Assembly (NCBI GenBank): GCA_913053235.1
Contig: CAJXFT010000003.1
Location: 1-54,707 of the forward strand
DNA length: 54,707 nucleotides
Origin: an uncultured Alphaproteobacteria bacterium
GTDB lineage: Bacteria > Pseudomonadota > Alphaproteobacteria > UBA828
Direction: 5' to 3'
Part shown: piece by piece, positions 12,130-20,882 of the stretch
How the letters are laid out: every line of letters begins with the position of its first letter
Numbering within the stretch: position 1 is the stretch's first letter
Made by a program: the position numbers and the translations under genes
Notes under the pieces: generated by a model
What the model was told of the DNA's origin: nothing
Seen by the model: only the letters and a program-made list of their open reading frames with translations
Database searches by the model: none

Positions 12130-13843
12130 TTTTCTTCGTCGCGTCGGCGTCCACACCGAGCGGCTCTCCGCTCAACACCACGGCAAACAGGCGTTCCGCC
12201 TCTTCACGCGAATAATAGCCGCGCTTTACGTCCCGCAGCACCAATGCCGGATCGCGCTTGTGCGCATCGCCGTAACCGCCGCCGCCGGGCGTCGAAATAT
12301 GCACGCACTCGCCGGCGGCCAGCGCGATGCCCTGATCCTTGGAGAGGTGCGGCGGCAGGTAGACGCCGTCCTGGCGCGCGACGCTGACCCGGTTGACGCC
12401 GCCCGGTGCGCCGCCGGCCATGCCGTTCGGCCCGAAACGGCCATGATCCATCACCATCGAGGCGCGCGCCGTGCCGCTTCTCAGGCGCACCGTGTAGTTG
12501 ATGCCGAAGCCGCCGCGATATTGGCCGGCGCCGCCCGAGCCCTCATGCAGGGAATATTCGTCGAACAGCACCGGATAGCGCTGCTCGAGCACTTCGACGG
12601 GCTGCGATTTCGAGATGCCGATGGTCGAACAGCCATTGGTCAGGCCGTCGCCTTGCGCTGAGCCGCCATAGCCTCCCCCTGAGAAAAAATAGAGCACATA
12701 GGCGCGCCCGCGCTCGGGGTCGTAACCGCCGAGGGCGAAATTGCCCGAGGTGCCGGCGGGCGCGGCGAAGAGGCGCTCGGGAATCGCCTTGGCGAGGGCA
12801 TCGAACACCGCTTCGGCGATGCGCTGGCTCACCTCCGCCGCGCAGCCCGACACGGGCCGGGGATATTTCGCATAGAGGAAGGTGCCCTCGGGATCAATGA
12901 TGCGGAGCGGCTCGAAGGTGCCGGCATTGATCGGCACTTCGGGGAAGATGTGCTTCATGGCCAGATAAATCGAAGATTTGGTGGTCGCCAACACGCTGTT
13001 CATCGGCCCCTGGCAGGGCGGGCTCGAGCCGGAGAGATCAAAGTGGAGCTCGCCATCCCGTTTGGTGATTTTCATGTCGATCTTGAGCGGCTCGTTCACC
13101 ACGCCGTCCGAATCGACATGCGCCACGCCCTGATAGACGCCGTCCGGAATGGTGTTGATGCGGGCGCGCATTTGACGCGCCGCGCGGGCGCGCATCTCAG
13201 CGATGACCGCGTTCACCAGATCGACACCGTATTTATCCAAGAGCGCCGTCAGGCGACGTTCGCCGACGAAGAGCGCCGCCGATTGCGCCTTGATATCGCC
13301 GATGCGCTGGTCGGCGATGCGCATGTTGGAGAGGAAGATCGAGAGAATCTCCTGGTCGAGCTCGCCTTGCTTGTAGAGCTTCACCGGCGGAAAGCGCAGC
13401 CCCTCCTGCTCGACCTCCGTCGCATGGGCGGAGAAGCCGCCCGGCACCATGCCGCCGGTATCCGGCCAATGCCCGGTGTTGGAAAGCCAGGCAAAAAGCT
13501 CGCCCTGGTAATAGAACGGCATGTGAAAGCGCACATCCATGAGATGGGTGCCGCCGAGATAGGGATCGTTGACGGCGAAAATATCGCCGGGCGATATCTC
13601 GGGCGCACGCTCGATGACGGTGCGGGTGGAAAACTGCATGGTGCCGACGAAGACCGGCAGGCCGAGCTCGCCCTGGGCGATCAGCGCGCCGTCCTCTTTG
13701 GAATAGATGCCGTCCGAGCGGTCGAGCGCTTCCGATATCACCGGGCTGAAGGCGGCGCGCACGAAGGCCAGATCCATCTCGTTGCAAACCTGCTGCAAGC
13801 CGCTCTGCACCACCGAAAGCGTGACCGGATCGATATCGCTCAT
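12113..13843 (-). CDS. hyuB: Hydantoinase/oxoprolinase B-type subunit (HyuB, copy 2)
   Basis: 576 residues, last gene of the molybdenum-hydroxylase operon. It starts four bases inside the hyuA2 stop (ATGA). The HyuB N-terminus S-D-I-D-P-V-T-L-S-V-V-Q-S and C-terminal T-P-G-G-G-G-Y-G-D are present. With HyuA2 it would form an ATP-dependent cyclic-amidase. Because the genes upstream encode heterocycle hydroxylation and ring reduction, a lactam made by ring reduction is a reasonable substrate (inference). Its 3' end runs 17 bp into the convergent SDR gene, with no separate terminator visible between them. Confidence 0.9.
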   Translation of the reverse strand: MSDIDPVTLSVVQSGLQQVCNEMDLAFVRAAFSPVISEALDRSDGIYSKEDGALIAQGELGLPVFVGTMQFSTRTVIERAPEISPGDIFAVNDPYLGGTHLMDVRFHMPFYYQGELFAWLSNTGHWPDTGGMVPGGFSAHATEVEQEGLRFPPVKLYKQGELDQEILSIFLSNMRIADQRIGDIKAQSAALFVGERRLTALLDKYGVDLVNAVIAEMRARAARQMRARINTIPDGVYQGVAHVDSDGVVNEPLKIDMKITKRDGELHFDLSGSSPPCQGPMNSVLATTKSSIYLAMKHIFPEVPINAGTFEPLRIIDPEGTFLYAKYPRPVSGCAAEVSQRIAEAVFDALAKAIPERLFAAPAGTSGNFALGGYDPERGRAYVLYFFSGGGYGGSAQGDGLTNGCSTIGISKSQPVEVLEQRYPVLFDEYSLHEGSGGAGQYRGGFGINYTVRLRSGTARASMVMDHGRFGPNGMAGGAPGGVNRVSVARQDGVYLPPHLSKDQGIALAAGECVHISTPGGGGYGDAHKRDPALVLRDVKRGYYSREEAERLFAVVLSGEPLGVDADATKKTRAGR

Positions 13844-15879
13844 GCCGTCACCTCGATAACCAGATTGCCGAGACCATCGAGCGAAACGCCGTTGTCGGGC
13901 TCAATGACGGTGGTGCAATCGAGCTGTTCGATGATCGCCGGGCCGATGAGCGCGGCATCGGCGGGCAGAAGGTGGCGCCGGTAAACCGGCGTCTCATGCG
14001 CCCGGCCGGCGAACCAGACGGGGCGTTGGTCGCGCCGAGCATCCGTCACACTCACTTGGTTGCCGGCCGCCGCCAGAGCCTCCAGCGGAGCGCCCGGCCG
14101 GCGCCCGATCACGGCCGTATGGAGGCTCACCAGAACGGCGCGGATTTCCGGCAGCTCGACATGAAAGCGCTCGAGATAGGCGGCTTCGAAGGCGGCTTGG
14201 AGTTCCGCCACTTGCACCCCGGTGCCACTGATCGCAACGGTGAGCAGATGGGTCTGGCCCTCGAACTGCATATCGGCGAAATGCAGGCAATCGATGCCGG
14301 TCACGGCGACCCCTTCGCGCTCGATGGTGGCCCGGCCTTCGGCGATCTGCGCTTCCAGGATGGCGCGCGCCGCGTTGATATCGAGAGCCGAAAGCGGCGC
14401 GTTCAGCGTGTTTACATAATCATGCCGCAAATCGGCGGTGATGCAGCCGATGGCGTTGGTGATGCCGGGGCACGCCGGCACCAGCAGGCGCGGGATGCTC
14501 AATTCGCGCGCCAATGCGGCGGCGTGCATCGGCCCGGCGCCGCCGAAGGCGAACAGGGTGAAATCGCGCGGGTCATGGCCGCGCGCCAGCGTCACCATGC
14601 GGATGGCGCCGGCCATGCGGTCATTGCCGATATCGATGATCGCCGCCGCCGCCGCCTCCAGCCCGAGCCCGAGCGGCGCGCCGATTTCACGCATCACCGC
14701 ATCGCGCACGGCTTTGAGCGGCGCTTCACCGGCGACGCCCAGGAGGTGCGCCGGATCGAGGCGCCCGAGCAGCAGGTTGGCGTCGGTAATCGTCGGCCGC
14801 GCACCGCCCCGGCCATAGCAGATCGGCCCCGGCTCGGCGCCGGCGCTCTCCGGCCCGACCTGCAACATGCCGGCCTCGTTGACGAAGGCGATCGAGCCGC
14901 CGCCGGCGCCGATGGTATGCACGTCGACCATCGGCACGTGAATCGGCATGGCGTATTCGAGCTCCATCTCGGCGGTCACGTCGGGCACGCCGCCCTGCAC
15001 CAGGCCGACATCGCAACTGGTGCCGCCGGTATCGAAGGTGATGAGATTGTCGATGCCGGCGGCGCGCGCCGTCGCCGCCGCCGCCATGACGCCCGAGGCG
15101 GGGCCGGACATCACCGTCTTGACCGCCGCCTCGGCGGCGATGGCGGAGGAGATGCTGCCGCCATTGCCTTGCATGACCAGGAGATCGTGGCGAAAGCCGC
15201 CATCGGCCAATTCGCGCCGCAGGTTCTCGAGATAGCGTTGCAGGACGGGCTGCACGGAGGCGTTTACCGTGGCCGTCACGCCGCGCTCATATTCGCGGTA
15301 TTCGGAAAGGATGGCATGGCCGGCCGTGATGTATGCGTTGGGCCAAATCTCGCGCGCGATTTCCACGGCGCGGCGCTCATGCGCCGGATTGCGGTAGCTG
15401 TGCAGGAAATGCACGACCAGCGATTCGCAGCCCGCCGCGATCAACCGGCGCACCGCCTGGCGCAGCGCTTCCTCGTCCAAGGGCGTCAGAACATTGCCTT
15501 CGGCATCCATGCGCTCGGCCACCTCATAGCGCAGTTCGCGCGGCACCAGGGGCGTGAAACTTCCGAGCAGGCCATAGGGCCGCGGTCGGGTGCGCCGGCC
15601 GAGCTCGAGTACGTCGCGAAAGCCCTTGGTGGTGATCAGCCCGCAACGGCTGAGCTTGCGTTCCAACAGGGCATTTGTGGTGGTGGTGGTGCCGTGGCTG
15701 ATATTGGCGGCGGAGGCCAATTCAACCCCGGCTTCGGCCAGCGCCGCCATGAAGCCCTCGGCCTGATTGGCCGGCGTGGTCGGCACCTTGGCGATGCGCA
15801 CATCGCCGCCGCCGGGCTCCATATAGACGAGATCGGTGAAGGTGCCGCCCACATCGACGCCGACAATGGCTTCGTTCAT
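13840..15879 (-). CDS. hyuA: Hydantoinase/oxoprolinase A-type subunit (HyuA, copy 2)
   Basis: 679 residues. It has both phosphate loops: G-V-D-V-G-G-T-F-T-D at the N-terminus and T-F-D-T-G-G-T-S-C-D near the middle; the cysteine in the second loop differs from copies 1 and 3. H-G-T-T-T-T-T-N and G-A-G-G-G-S-I-A-F are further HyuA markers. Start and stop codons overlap the neighbouring genes by four bases on both sides, indicating translational coupling with the UPF0280 gene and hyuB2. The expected role is ATP-dependent opening of a ring amide produced by the upstream enzymes (inference from context). Confidence 0.92.
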   Translation of the reverse strand: MNEAIVGVDVGGTFTDLVYMEPGGGDVRIAKVPTTPANQAEGFMAALAEAGVELASAANISHGTTTTTNALLERKLSRCGLITTKGFRDVLELGRRTRPRPYGLLGSFTPLVPRELRYEVAERMDAEGNVLTPLDEEALRQAVRRLIAAGCESLVVHFLHSYRNPAHERRAVEIAREIWPNAYITAGHAILSEYREYERGVTATVNASVQPVLQRYLENLRRELADGGFRHDLLVMQGNGGSISSAIAAEAAVKTVMSGPASGVMAAAATARAAGIDNLITFDTGGTSCDVGLVQGGVPDVTAEMELEYAMPIHVPMVDVHTIGAGGGSIAFVNEAGMLQVGPESAGAEPGPICYGRGGARPTITDANLLLGRLDPAHLLGVAGEAPLKAVRDAVMREIGAPLGLGLEAAAAAIIDIGNDRMAGAIRMVTLARGHDPRDFTLFAFGGAGPMHAAALARELSIPRLLVPACPGITNAIGCITADLRHDYVNTLNAPLSALDINAARAILEAQIAEGRATIEREGVAVTGIDCLHFADMQFEGQTHLLTVAISGTGVQVAELQAAFEAAYLERFHVELPEIRAVLVSLHTAVIGRRPGAPLEALAAAGNQVSVTDARRDQRPVWFAGRAHETPVYRRHLLPADAALIGPAIIEQLDCTTVIEPDNGVSLDGLGNLVIEVTA

Positions 15880-16718
15880 ACCGCACCCGCGGCCGTCTTA
15901 ACCCGGCCCTGAAGCGAGAGATAGGCGCTGAATATGAGCCCCGCCTTTCGCATGTCGGCGGCGCGGGCGAGGCCGGCATCGAGCGCAAGTTCAACCGCCT
16001 CAGCCGGCAAGTCGCCCACCGCCACCGTCACCGGCATGTCGCCGAGGTCGCTATCGTCGGAGAGAGAACTCGCCGGCGCGCGCTCGACCGCCGCATGGTC
16101 GACAGTGACGGCATTGGCGATCAGCGTCGCCGCGACATCGGCCTCGGCGGCGCAAGCGGCGAGCACGGTCACCGCATCGGCGATGCCGAGTGAATGCGAG
16201 CGCCCGCGCCAGCCCGAGGTCGCCAAGCCGCGCACCGGCATGTCATGCGCCAGGCTGACACGCGCGCCCATGGCCGGCGCGTCGGCATCATCGACGATAC
16301 CGGCGGCGAACGATTGGCCGGGCGCCAGGTGAAAGGCGATATCGCCGCCATTGTTGCAATAAACCCGCCTCAGATCGCGCCCCGCCGTCAGCGCGGCCAA
16401 TACTTCATCGGCGACGGCGCCGGCCACCGCAACCATCGGCGTCACGAAAGCATCGCGGTGCGGCCACACCGCGTCGGCCATGCGCCGCGCCACGGCGCCG
16501 TTGAGAAGCGGCCGCTTCGCGCCGACGGGTGCGCGCAGGCGCGGCAATTCGGCCACCAGTTCGTCGAGGATCGAGGCGAAGCGTTTTCCGGCCTGCTTGT
16601 AGGCGGTCTTGACTTCCGTTTCTTCTCCTTCGGCCAAGGCGATGATATCGATGGGGCCGTGATTGAGATGCAGCCGCCGGCCATCGCCGAGCAATGCTAT
16701 TTGCGCCGCTTCCGTCAT
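15876..16718 (-). CDS. UPF0280 family protein
   Basis: 280 residues from ATG 16718, chosen because it overlaps the preceding stop by four bases (ATGA) and because family similarity starts there. UPF0280 signatures are plain: L-N-H-G-P-I-D-I near residue 20, T-P-M-V-A-V-A-G-A-V-A-D-E, N-N-G-G-D-I-A-F-H-L, A-T-S-G-W-R-G-R-S-H-S-L-G-I-A-D-A-V-T, and S-D-L-G-D. The family has no assigned reaction that I know of; as I recall, it is placed near the ApbE-like fold of flavin transferases. Its position, coupled between a 6-hydroxynicotinate-reductase-like gene and hyuA2, suggests a maturation or catalytic role in the same pathway. The same strand frame stays open upstream to 18101, but that part belongs to the reductase gene in another frame. 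Confidence 0.9.
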   Translation of the reverse strand: MTEAAQIALLGDGRRLHLNHGPIDIIALAEGEETEVKTAYKQAGKRFASILDELVAELPRLRAPVGAKRPLLNGAVARRMADAVWPHRDAFVTPMVAVAGAVADEVLAALTAGRDLRRVYCNNGGDIAFHLAPGQSFAAGIVDDADAPAMGARVSLAHDMPVRGLATSGWRGRSHSLGIADAVTVLAACAAEADVAATLIANAVTVDHAAVERAPASSLSDDSDLGDMPVTVAVGDLPAEAVELALDAGLARAADMRKAGLIFSAYLSLQGRVKTAAGAV

Positions 16719-18154
16719 AGCGGCCAAGGGTTGGCGTCGTTCCAGGCGTCGACGCGCAGCTTGCCGTCCCGCCCCGGCACCTGATCGAGCCCGATGATGG
16801 CCCCGACATGGCCGCCAAGCGCCGCATAATCGCTGCGCGTCAGGGTGAACTCGATCGGTGCGACAAGCGCCGGGGTCGGCACATAGCCGAATGAATTCTC
16901 CGGCATGCGCGTGACATCGACCATCAGGGTGATGCCGCCGCCGGGCCACACATAGACCGGCGCGCCGCCGCAGGTCACCCGGGTCAGCGCCGCTTTCACC
17001 GATCTGGTGAGGCGCACCGGATTCTCGGTCACCCCGGAACGCAGACTGCCGCCGGCGCCGGCCATGAACAGCACCGTCGACAGCGCCGGCTCGCAATTTT
17101 CGGCGATGCGCGCTACCACCGTTTCGATCTCCGCCGGCATGTCGCCGGGCACCGGCACCAGATCGTCGTCGAGCACGTACCAGGCGGCATCCTCGCCGGT
17201 GGTCGAAACCATATGCAGGCGCAGGCCCGGCCAGGCCTTCTCGGGATCGATGCGCTCGATGATTTGCAAGGGGTCGTCGATGTCGGTGCCGCCCCAGCCC
17301 GAGCCGTGTCCGGCGACCTGAAAATAGCGCCCCGGCGTCGAGCGCCGCCCGCGCACGCGGATACCGGCCGGCGGCACATCGAGAAAGCGCCCCGCCTGAT
17401 GCTCGCTCATCACGCCGGTAATATGATCGTCGACGACGATCACCTCGTCGGCATGGCCGAACCATTGCTGGGCGAACATGCCCATGGCGGCGGAGCCGCA
17501 GCCGACGCGCATGCGCTGTTCCTGCTCGCCGTCGACGATCGGCGGCGCCCCCGCCTGCACCACGACGGCCGAGCCGCCATCGACTTGCAGTTCCACCGCT
17601 TCGCCGTTGCACATGGCGAGGAGCGCGTCGCAGGTGACCGTGCCCTCGCGCTTGGAGCCGCCGGTGAAATGGCGCACACCGCCGAGCGAGAGCATCTGCG
17701 AGCCATACTCCGCCGTCGTCACATGGCCGACCGGCTCGCCCTGGCAGCGCACTTGTGCCTGCTCGGGCCCGAGATAGCGGTCGGTATCGATCTTCACCTT
17801 GACGCCGCAATAGCTGAATATGCCTTCCGAGACGACGGTCACCATATCGACGCCATCGATCTCGGCGGAAACGATGAACGGCGCCGGCTTGTAATCCGGA
17901 TAGGTGGTGCCGGCGCCGAGCCCGGTGACGAAGCTCTCGCTCGGCTTCAGCATCTCGCCCGACCAGTCCTTGGCGCCTTCCATGAGCGGCACCAGTCTGT
18001 CCGAGCGGCTCGCCACCAGCAGCGCATCGAGGCGCGCGAGCCTGCCGCCCAAATTGGCGTAGCGGTCGCAGGCGCCGGCCTTGCCGTCGCGAATGCGGCA
18101 CAGCACCGGGCAGGCATCGCAGCGGAGGATGCCGTCGTCGCTTTCAGCCATCAT
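16715..18154 (-). CDS. 6-hydroxynicotinate reductase-like iron-sulfur protein
   Basis: 479 residues. An N-terminal cysteine motif (C12, C15, C19, C29, in C-D-A-C-P-V-L-C and G-A-C-D-R-Y) can bind an FeS cluster. More cysteines lie in F-S-Y-C-G-V-K and G-C-G-S. The whole sequence resembles proteins annotated as 6-hydroxynicotinate reductase, which in Eubacterium barkeri reduces 6-hydroxynicotinate to 1,4,5,6-tetrahydro-6-oxonicotinate and carries FeS clusters and a covalent flavin. The upstream molybdenum hydroxylase would supply the hydroxylated ring and the downstream HyuAB could open the reduced ring. It overlaps the CoxSL-like gene by 11 bp and the UPF0280 gene by four. The exact substrate is unproven. 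Confidence 0.75.
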   Translation of the reverse strand: MMAESDDGILRCDACPVLCRIRDGKAGACDRYANLGGRLARLDALLVASRSDRLVPLMEGAKDWSGEMLKPSESFVTGLGAGTTYPDYKPAPFIVSAEIDGVDMVTVVSEGIFSYCGVKVKIDTDRYLGPEQAQVRCQGEPVGHVTTAEYGSQMLSLGGVRHFTGGSKREGTVTCDALLAMCNGEAVELQVDGGSAVVVQAGAPPIVDGEQEQRMRVGCGSAAMGMFAQQWFGHADEVIVVDDHITGVMSEHQAGRFLDVPPAGIRVRGRRSTPGRYFQVAGHGSGWGGTDIDDPLQIIERIDPEKAWPGLRLHMVSTTGEDAAWYVLDDDLVPVPGDMPAEIETVVARIAENCEPALSTVLFMAGAGGSLRSGVTENPVRLTRSVKAALTRVTCGGAPVYVWPGGGITLMVDVTRMPENSFGYVPTPALVAPIEFTLTRSDYAALGGHVGAIIGLDQVPGRDGKLRVDAWNDANPWPL

Positions 18155-20882
18155 TTTGCTCCTCAGCCAGAATCGCCGCCCGCAGCCGGTGCGGCAGCGC
18201 CGGCGCGCGCGTCAGGCGAACTCCCGTGGCGTCGCGGATGGCGCCGAATATCGCCGGCGCCGTCGGGATCAATCCCGGCTCGCCGACCCCCTTGGCGCCG
18301 TAGGGGCCGAGCGGTTCCTCCTCCTCGACGACCAGCACTTCGATTTCGGGCATGTCGCCAATGGTGGGAATCAGGTAATCGTGCAGATTGTCGCTCCGCC
18401 CGGGCACATATTCCTCCATCAGGGCGAGGCCGAGGCCCTGGGCGATGCCGCCCTGCACCTGGCCTTCGACCTGGATCGGATTGATGGCGCGCCCGACATC
18501 GTGCGCGGCGGTGATTTTCAGCACGCTCGTGGTTCCCAGTTCCATATCCACTTCCACCGTGGCGATCTGGGCGGCGAAGCTGTAGGTGGCGTAGGGCGAG
18601 CCCTGGCCGTTCTCATCCAGCCCAATTGTCGGCGGGTCGAAAGTTCCGCGCCCCTGCATAACCGCGCCATCCTGGTCCATCGGCAATTTGGAAAGATCGA
18701 TCTCATGTTGCCCGCCGCCGTCGCGCACCGTCACGATATTGCCGGCCAGCTCGATTTCGGACTCAGGCCCGGCATTGGCGTGGCGCAGGATATGCCGCCG
18801 CAGATCCTCGCCGGCGAGCTGCGCCGCCCTGCCCGAGACGAAGGTCTGGCGCGAGGCCGAGGTCTTGCCGGCATCCGCCGTCAGATCCGTATCGCCGACG
18901 GTTTGTTCGATATGCGCCACCGGCAGGCCCAGCCCGTCGGCACAAATTTGCGCTATAACGGTGGTCGAGCCCTGGCCGATATCGACGGCGCCGTTGTAAA
19001 GCTTCAGTTTGCCGCCGCTGTCGAGAGCGATGCGCATGGTCGAGGGGTTGCTGAGCCCGGTATTGCCGATGCCGTACCACATGCAGCCGATGCCGACGCC
19101 GCGGCGGCGCTCTCCGGCGCTGGCGTTAAACGCGCTCACCTGGTCGAGCGCGGCGCGCCAATGGGGCGCCAATAATTCGAGACATGGCGCGAGGCCGGCG
19201 CTGGCTTCCAGCACCTGCCCGGTGCCTGTGGCCTGGCCGGCGCGCAGCGCGTTGACGAGGCGAATTTGCAGGCGGTCGATGGCGAGTTTCTCGGCGAGAT
19301 CGTCGAGCATCGTCTCATGGGCGATCGCCGCCTGCGGCACGCCGAAGCCGCGAAAGGCGCCGCAGGACGGGCCGTTGGTCAACACCGCGCGGCCGCTGGT
19401 CTCGACATTGGGCACATGATAGGGGCCCATGGCGTGCACCGGCACGCGCCCGGCCACGGTCGGCCCCCAGGAGGCGTAGCCACCGGTATTGACGTCGGCA
19501 TGGAATTTGACCGCCTGCAAGCGGCCCTCACCGTCGCAGCCGAAGCGCGCCGTCATGAAGGCGGGATGGCGCTTGGTGGTGCTGATCATGCTTTCTGGGC
19601 GGCTGTAGATGCAGGCCACCGGGCGCCCGGTGAGCCAGGCGGCGAGCGCGACCAGGGGCTGCACCGAAAGATCGAGCTTGCCGCCGAAGCCGCCGCCGCA
19701 GGCGGTCGGGATGACGCGCACGTCTTCAGGCGCCAGCCCGAGCACGCCGGCCACCTCGTCGCGGTCCATTATCGGCGTTTGCGTCGAGACGTGGATTTCC
19801 ACCCGCTGCCCGACGCGCCGCGCCCAGCCCGCCTCGGGCTCGATATAGGCATGCTCGACATAGCTGGTTTCAAACTCGCCCTCGGCAATGGCGGCGCAGC
19901 TTTCGAAGGCGGCGCCGGCATGGCCTTTTTTCACCCGGCCCTCGGCGAGGATATTGCCGGGCCGGTCGGCATGCAGTTGAAAGGCGCCGGACGCCGTCGC
20001 CGAGGCGATATCATGCATGGCGTCGAGCGGCTGATAGGTGATCGGCAGGTCGCCATCGCGTATCGCCTCCACCGCAGCGCGCTCGCCGACCAGTGCCACC
20101 ACGCCCTCGCCGCGAACCCGCACCAAGCCCTCGGCCAGGACCGGCTGGTCCTTGCGGCCGGGCAGGATGGCGTAGAGATTTTGTGGCGCGTCGGCTGCCG
20201 TCAGCACGCGCGCGATGCCGGGATGGGCGGCCATAAAGGCGTCCATATCTCCCAAGGTAAAGCGCGCGAACGCGCGCGGCGAGCGCACCACGCGCAGCCA
20301 CAGCGCGTCTTCGGGGATAGCGTCGGCGCCATATGTCTCGGCGCCGCTCAGCATGGCCAGGCCGTCGGTCTTGGCCAGGCGGGCGCCGACCGCCGCCCCC
20401 GCCGGCGGCGCCTCGCCGCTTCCTTCTCCGTCAATATCGAGCACCGCTTCGACGATCTTGATATAACCGGTGCAGCGGCACAGCACGCCGCCCAGCGCAT
20501 CTTTCACTTGGCTCCCGTTCGGCCGCGCCACCCGCGCCAGCAAATCGCTCGCCGCCATCAGCATACCGGGGGTGCAGATGCCGCATTGCGCCGCGCCATG
20601 GCGCTGGAAGGCGGCTTGCAGCTTGTGCAGGGAGGCGCCGTCGGCGAGGCCCTCGACCGTCGCCACCCGGCGCCCCTCGGCCTGACCCAGCGGCACCATG
20701 CAGGCGCATACCTGTTCGCCGTCGAGAAGCACGGTACAGGCGCCGCAATCGCCGGCATTGCAGCCGATCTTGGTGCCCTTCAGGCCGAGATCGTCACGCA
20801 ACACGTCCGAAAGGCGCTTGACGCCGGGGGCGCTCACTGCGACGTCACGGCCATTGACGTTAATATGCACCGCCGCGCTCAT
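18144..20882 (-). CDS. Fused [2Fe-2S]/molybdopterin subunit of a xanthine dehydrogenase-family hydroxylase
   Basis: 912 residues joining two subunits that are usually separate. Residues 1-155 are the small subunit: a plant-type [2Fe-2S] site C41, C46, C49, C61 (in I-G-C-N-A-G-D-C-G-A-C-T) and a second cluster in Q-C-G-I-C-T-P-G and L-C-R-C-T-G-Y. From about 165 the large molybdopterin subunit follows, with C-G-G-G-F-G-G-K, the Mo-site loop G-A-F-R-G-F-G, and near the C-terminus G-V-G-E-P-G whose E868 is the expected base. Such enzymes hydroxylate N-heterocycles or aldehydes with water as oxygen source. With the reductase-like gene downstream, nicotinate or a related pyridine is a plausible substrate. 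It overlaps the FAD-subunit gene by four bases. Confidence 0.92.
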   Translation of the reverse strand: MSAAVHINVNGRDVAVSAPGVKRLSDVLRDDLGLKGTKIGCNAGDCGACTVLLDGEQVCACMVPLGQAEGRRVATVEGLADGASLHKLQAAFQRHGAAQCGICTPGMLMAASDLLARVARPNGSQVKDALGGVLCRCTGYIKIVEAVLDIDGEGSGEAPPAGAAVGARLAKTDGLAMLSGAETYGADAIPEDALWLRVVRSPRAFARFTLGDMDAFMAAHPGIARVLTAADAPQNLYAILPGRKDQPVLAEGLVRVRGEGVVALVGERAAVEAIRDGDLPITYQPLDAMHDIASATASGAFQLHADRPGNILAEGRVKKGHAGAAFESCAAIAEGEFETSYVEHAYIEPEAGWARRVGQRVEIHVSTQTPIMDRDEVAGVLGLAPEDVRVIPTACGGGFGGKLDLSVQPLVALAAWLTGRPVACIYSRPESMISTTKRHPAFMTARFGCDGEGRLQAVKFHADVNTGGYASWGPTVAGRVPVHAMGPYHVPNVETSGRAVLTNGPSCGAFRGFGVPQAAIAHETMLDDLAEKLAIDRLQIRLVNALRAGQATGTGQVLEASAGLAPCLELLAPHWRAALDQVSAFNASAGERRRGVGIGCMWYGIGNTGLSNPSTMRIALDSGGKLKLYNGAVDIGQGSTTVIAQICADGLGLPVAHIEQTVGDTDLTADAGKTSASRQTFVSGRAAQLAGEDLRRHILRHANAGPESEIELAGNIVTVRDGGGQHEIDLSKLPMDQDGAVMQGRGTFDPPTIGLDENGQGSPYATYSFAAQIATVEVDMELGTTSVLKITAAHDVGRAINPIQVEGQVQGGIAQGLGLALMEEYVPGRSDNLHDYLIPTIGDMPEIEVLVVEEEEPLGPYGAKGVGEPGLIPTAPAIFGAIRDATGVRLTRAPALPHRLRAAILAEEQNDG

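Noticed and set aside
13972..15912. Long plus-strand open frame (646 codons) opposite hyuA2
   Set aside because: It is antisense to a HyuA with both ATPase loops, rich in R, H, G and D as expected for a shadow frame, and has no ribosome site.
16719..18101. The UPF0280 frame staying open far upstream, suggesting a 741-residue fusion
   Set aside because: The upstream part is the out-of-frame shadow of the reductase-like gene. UPF0280 similarity begins at the ATG at 16718, which overlaps the previous stop by four bases.
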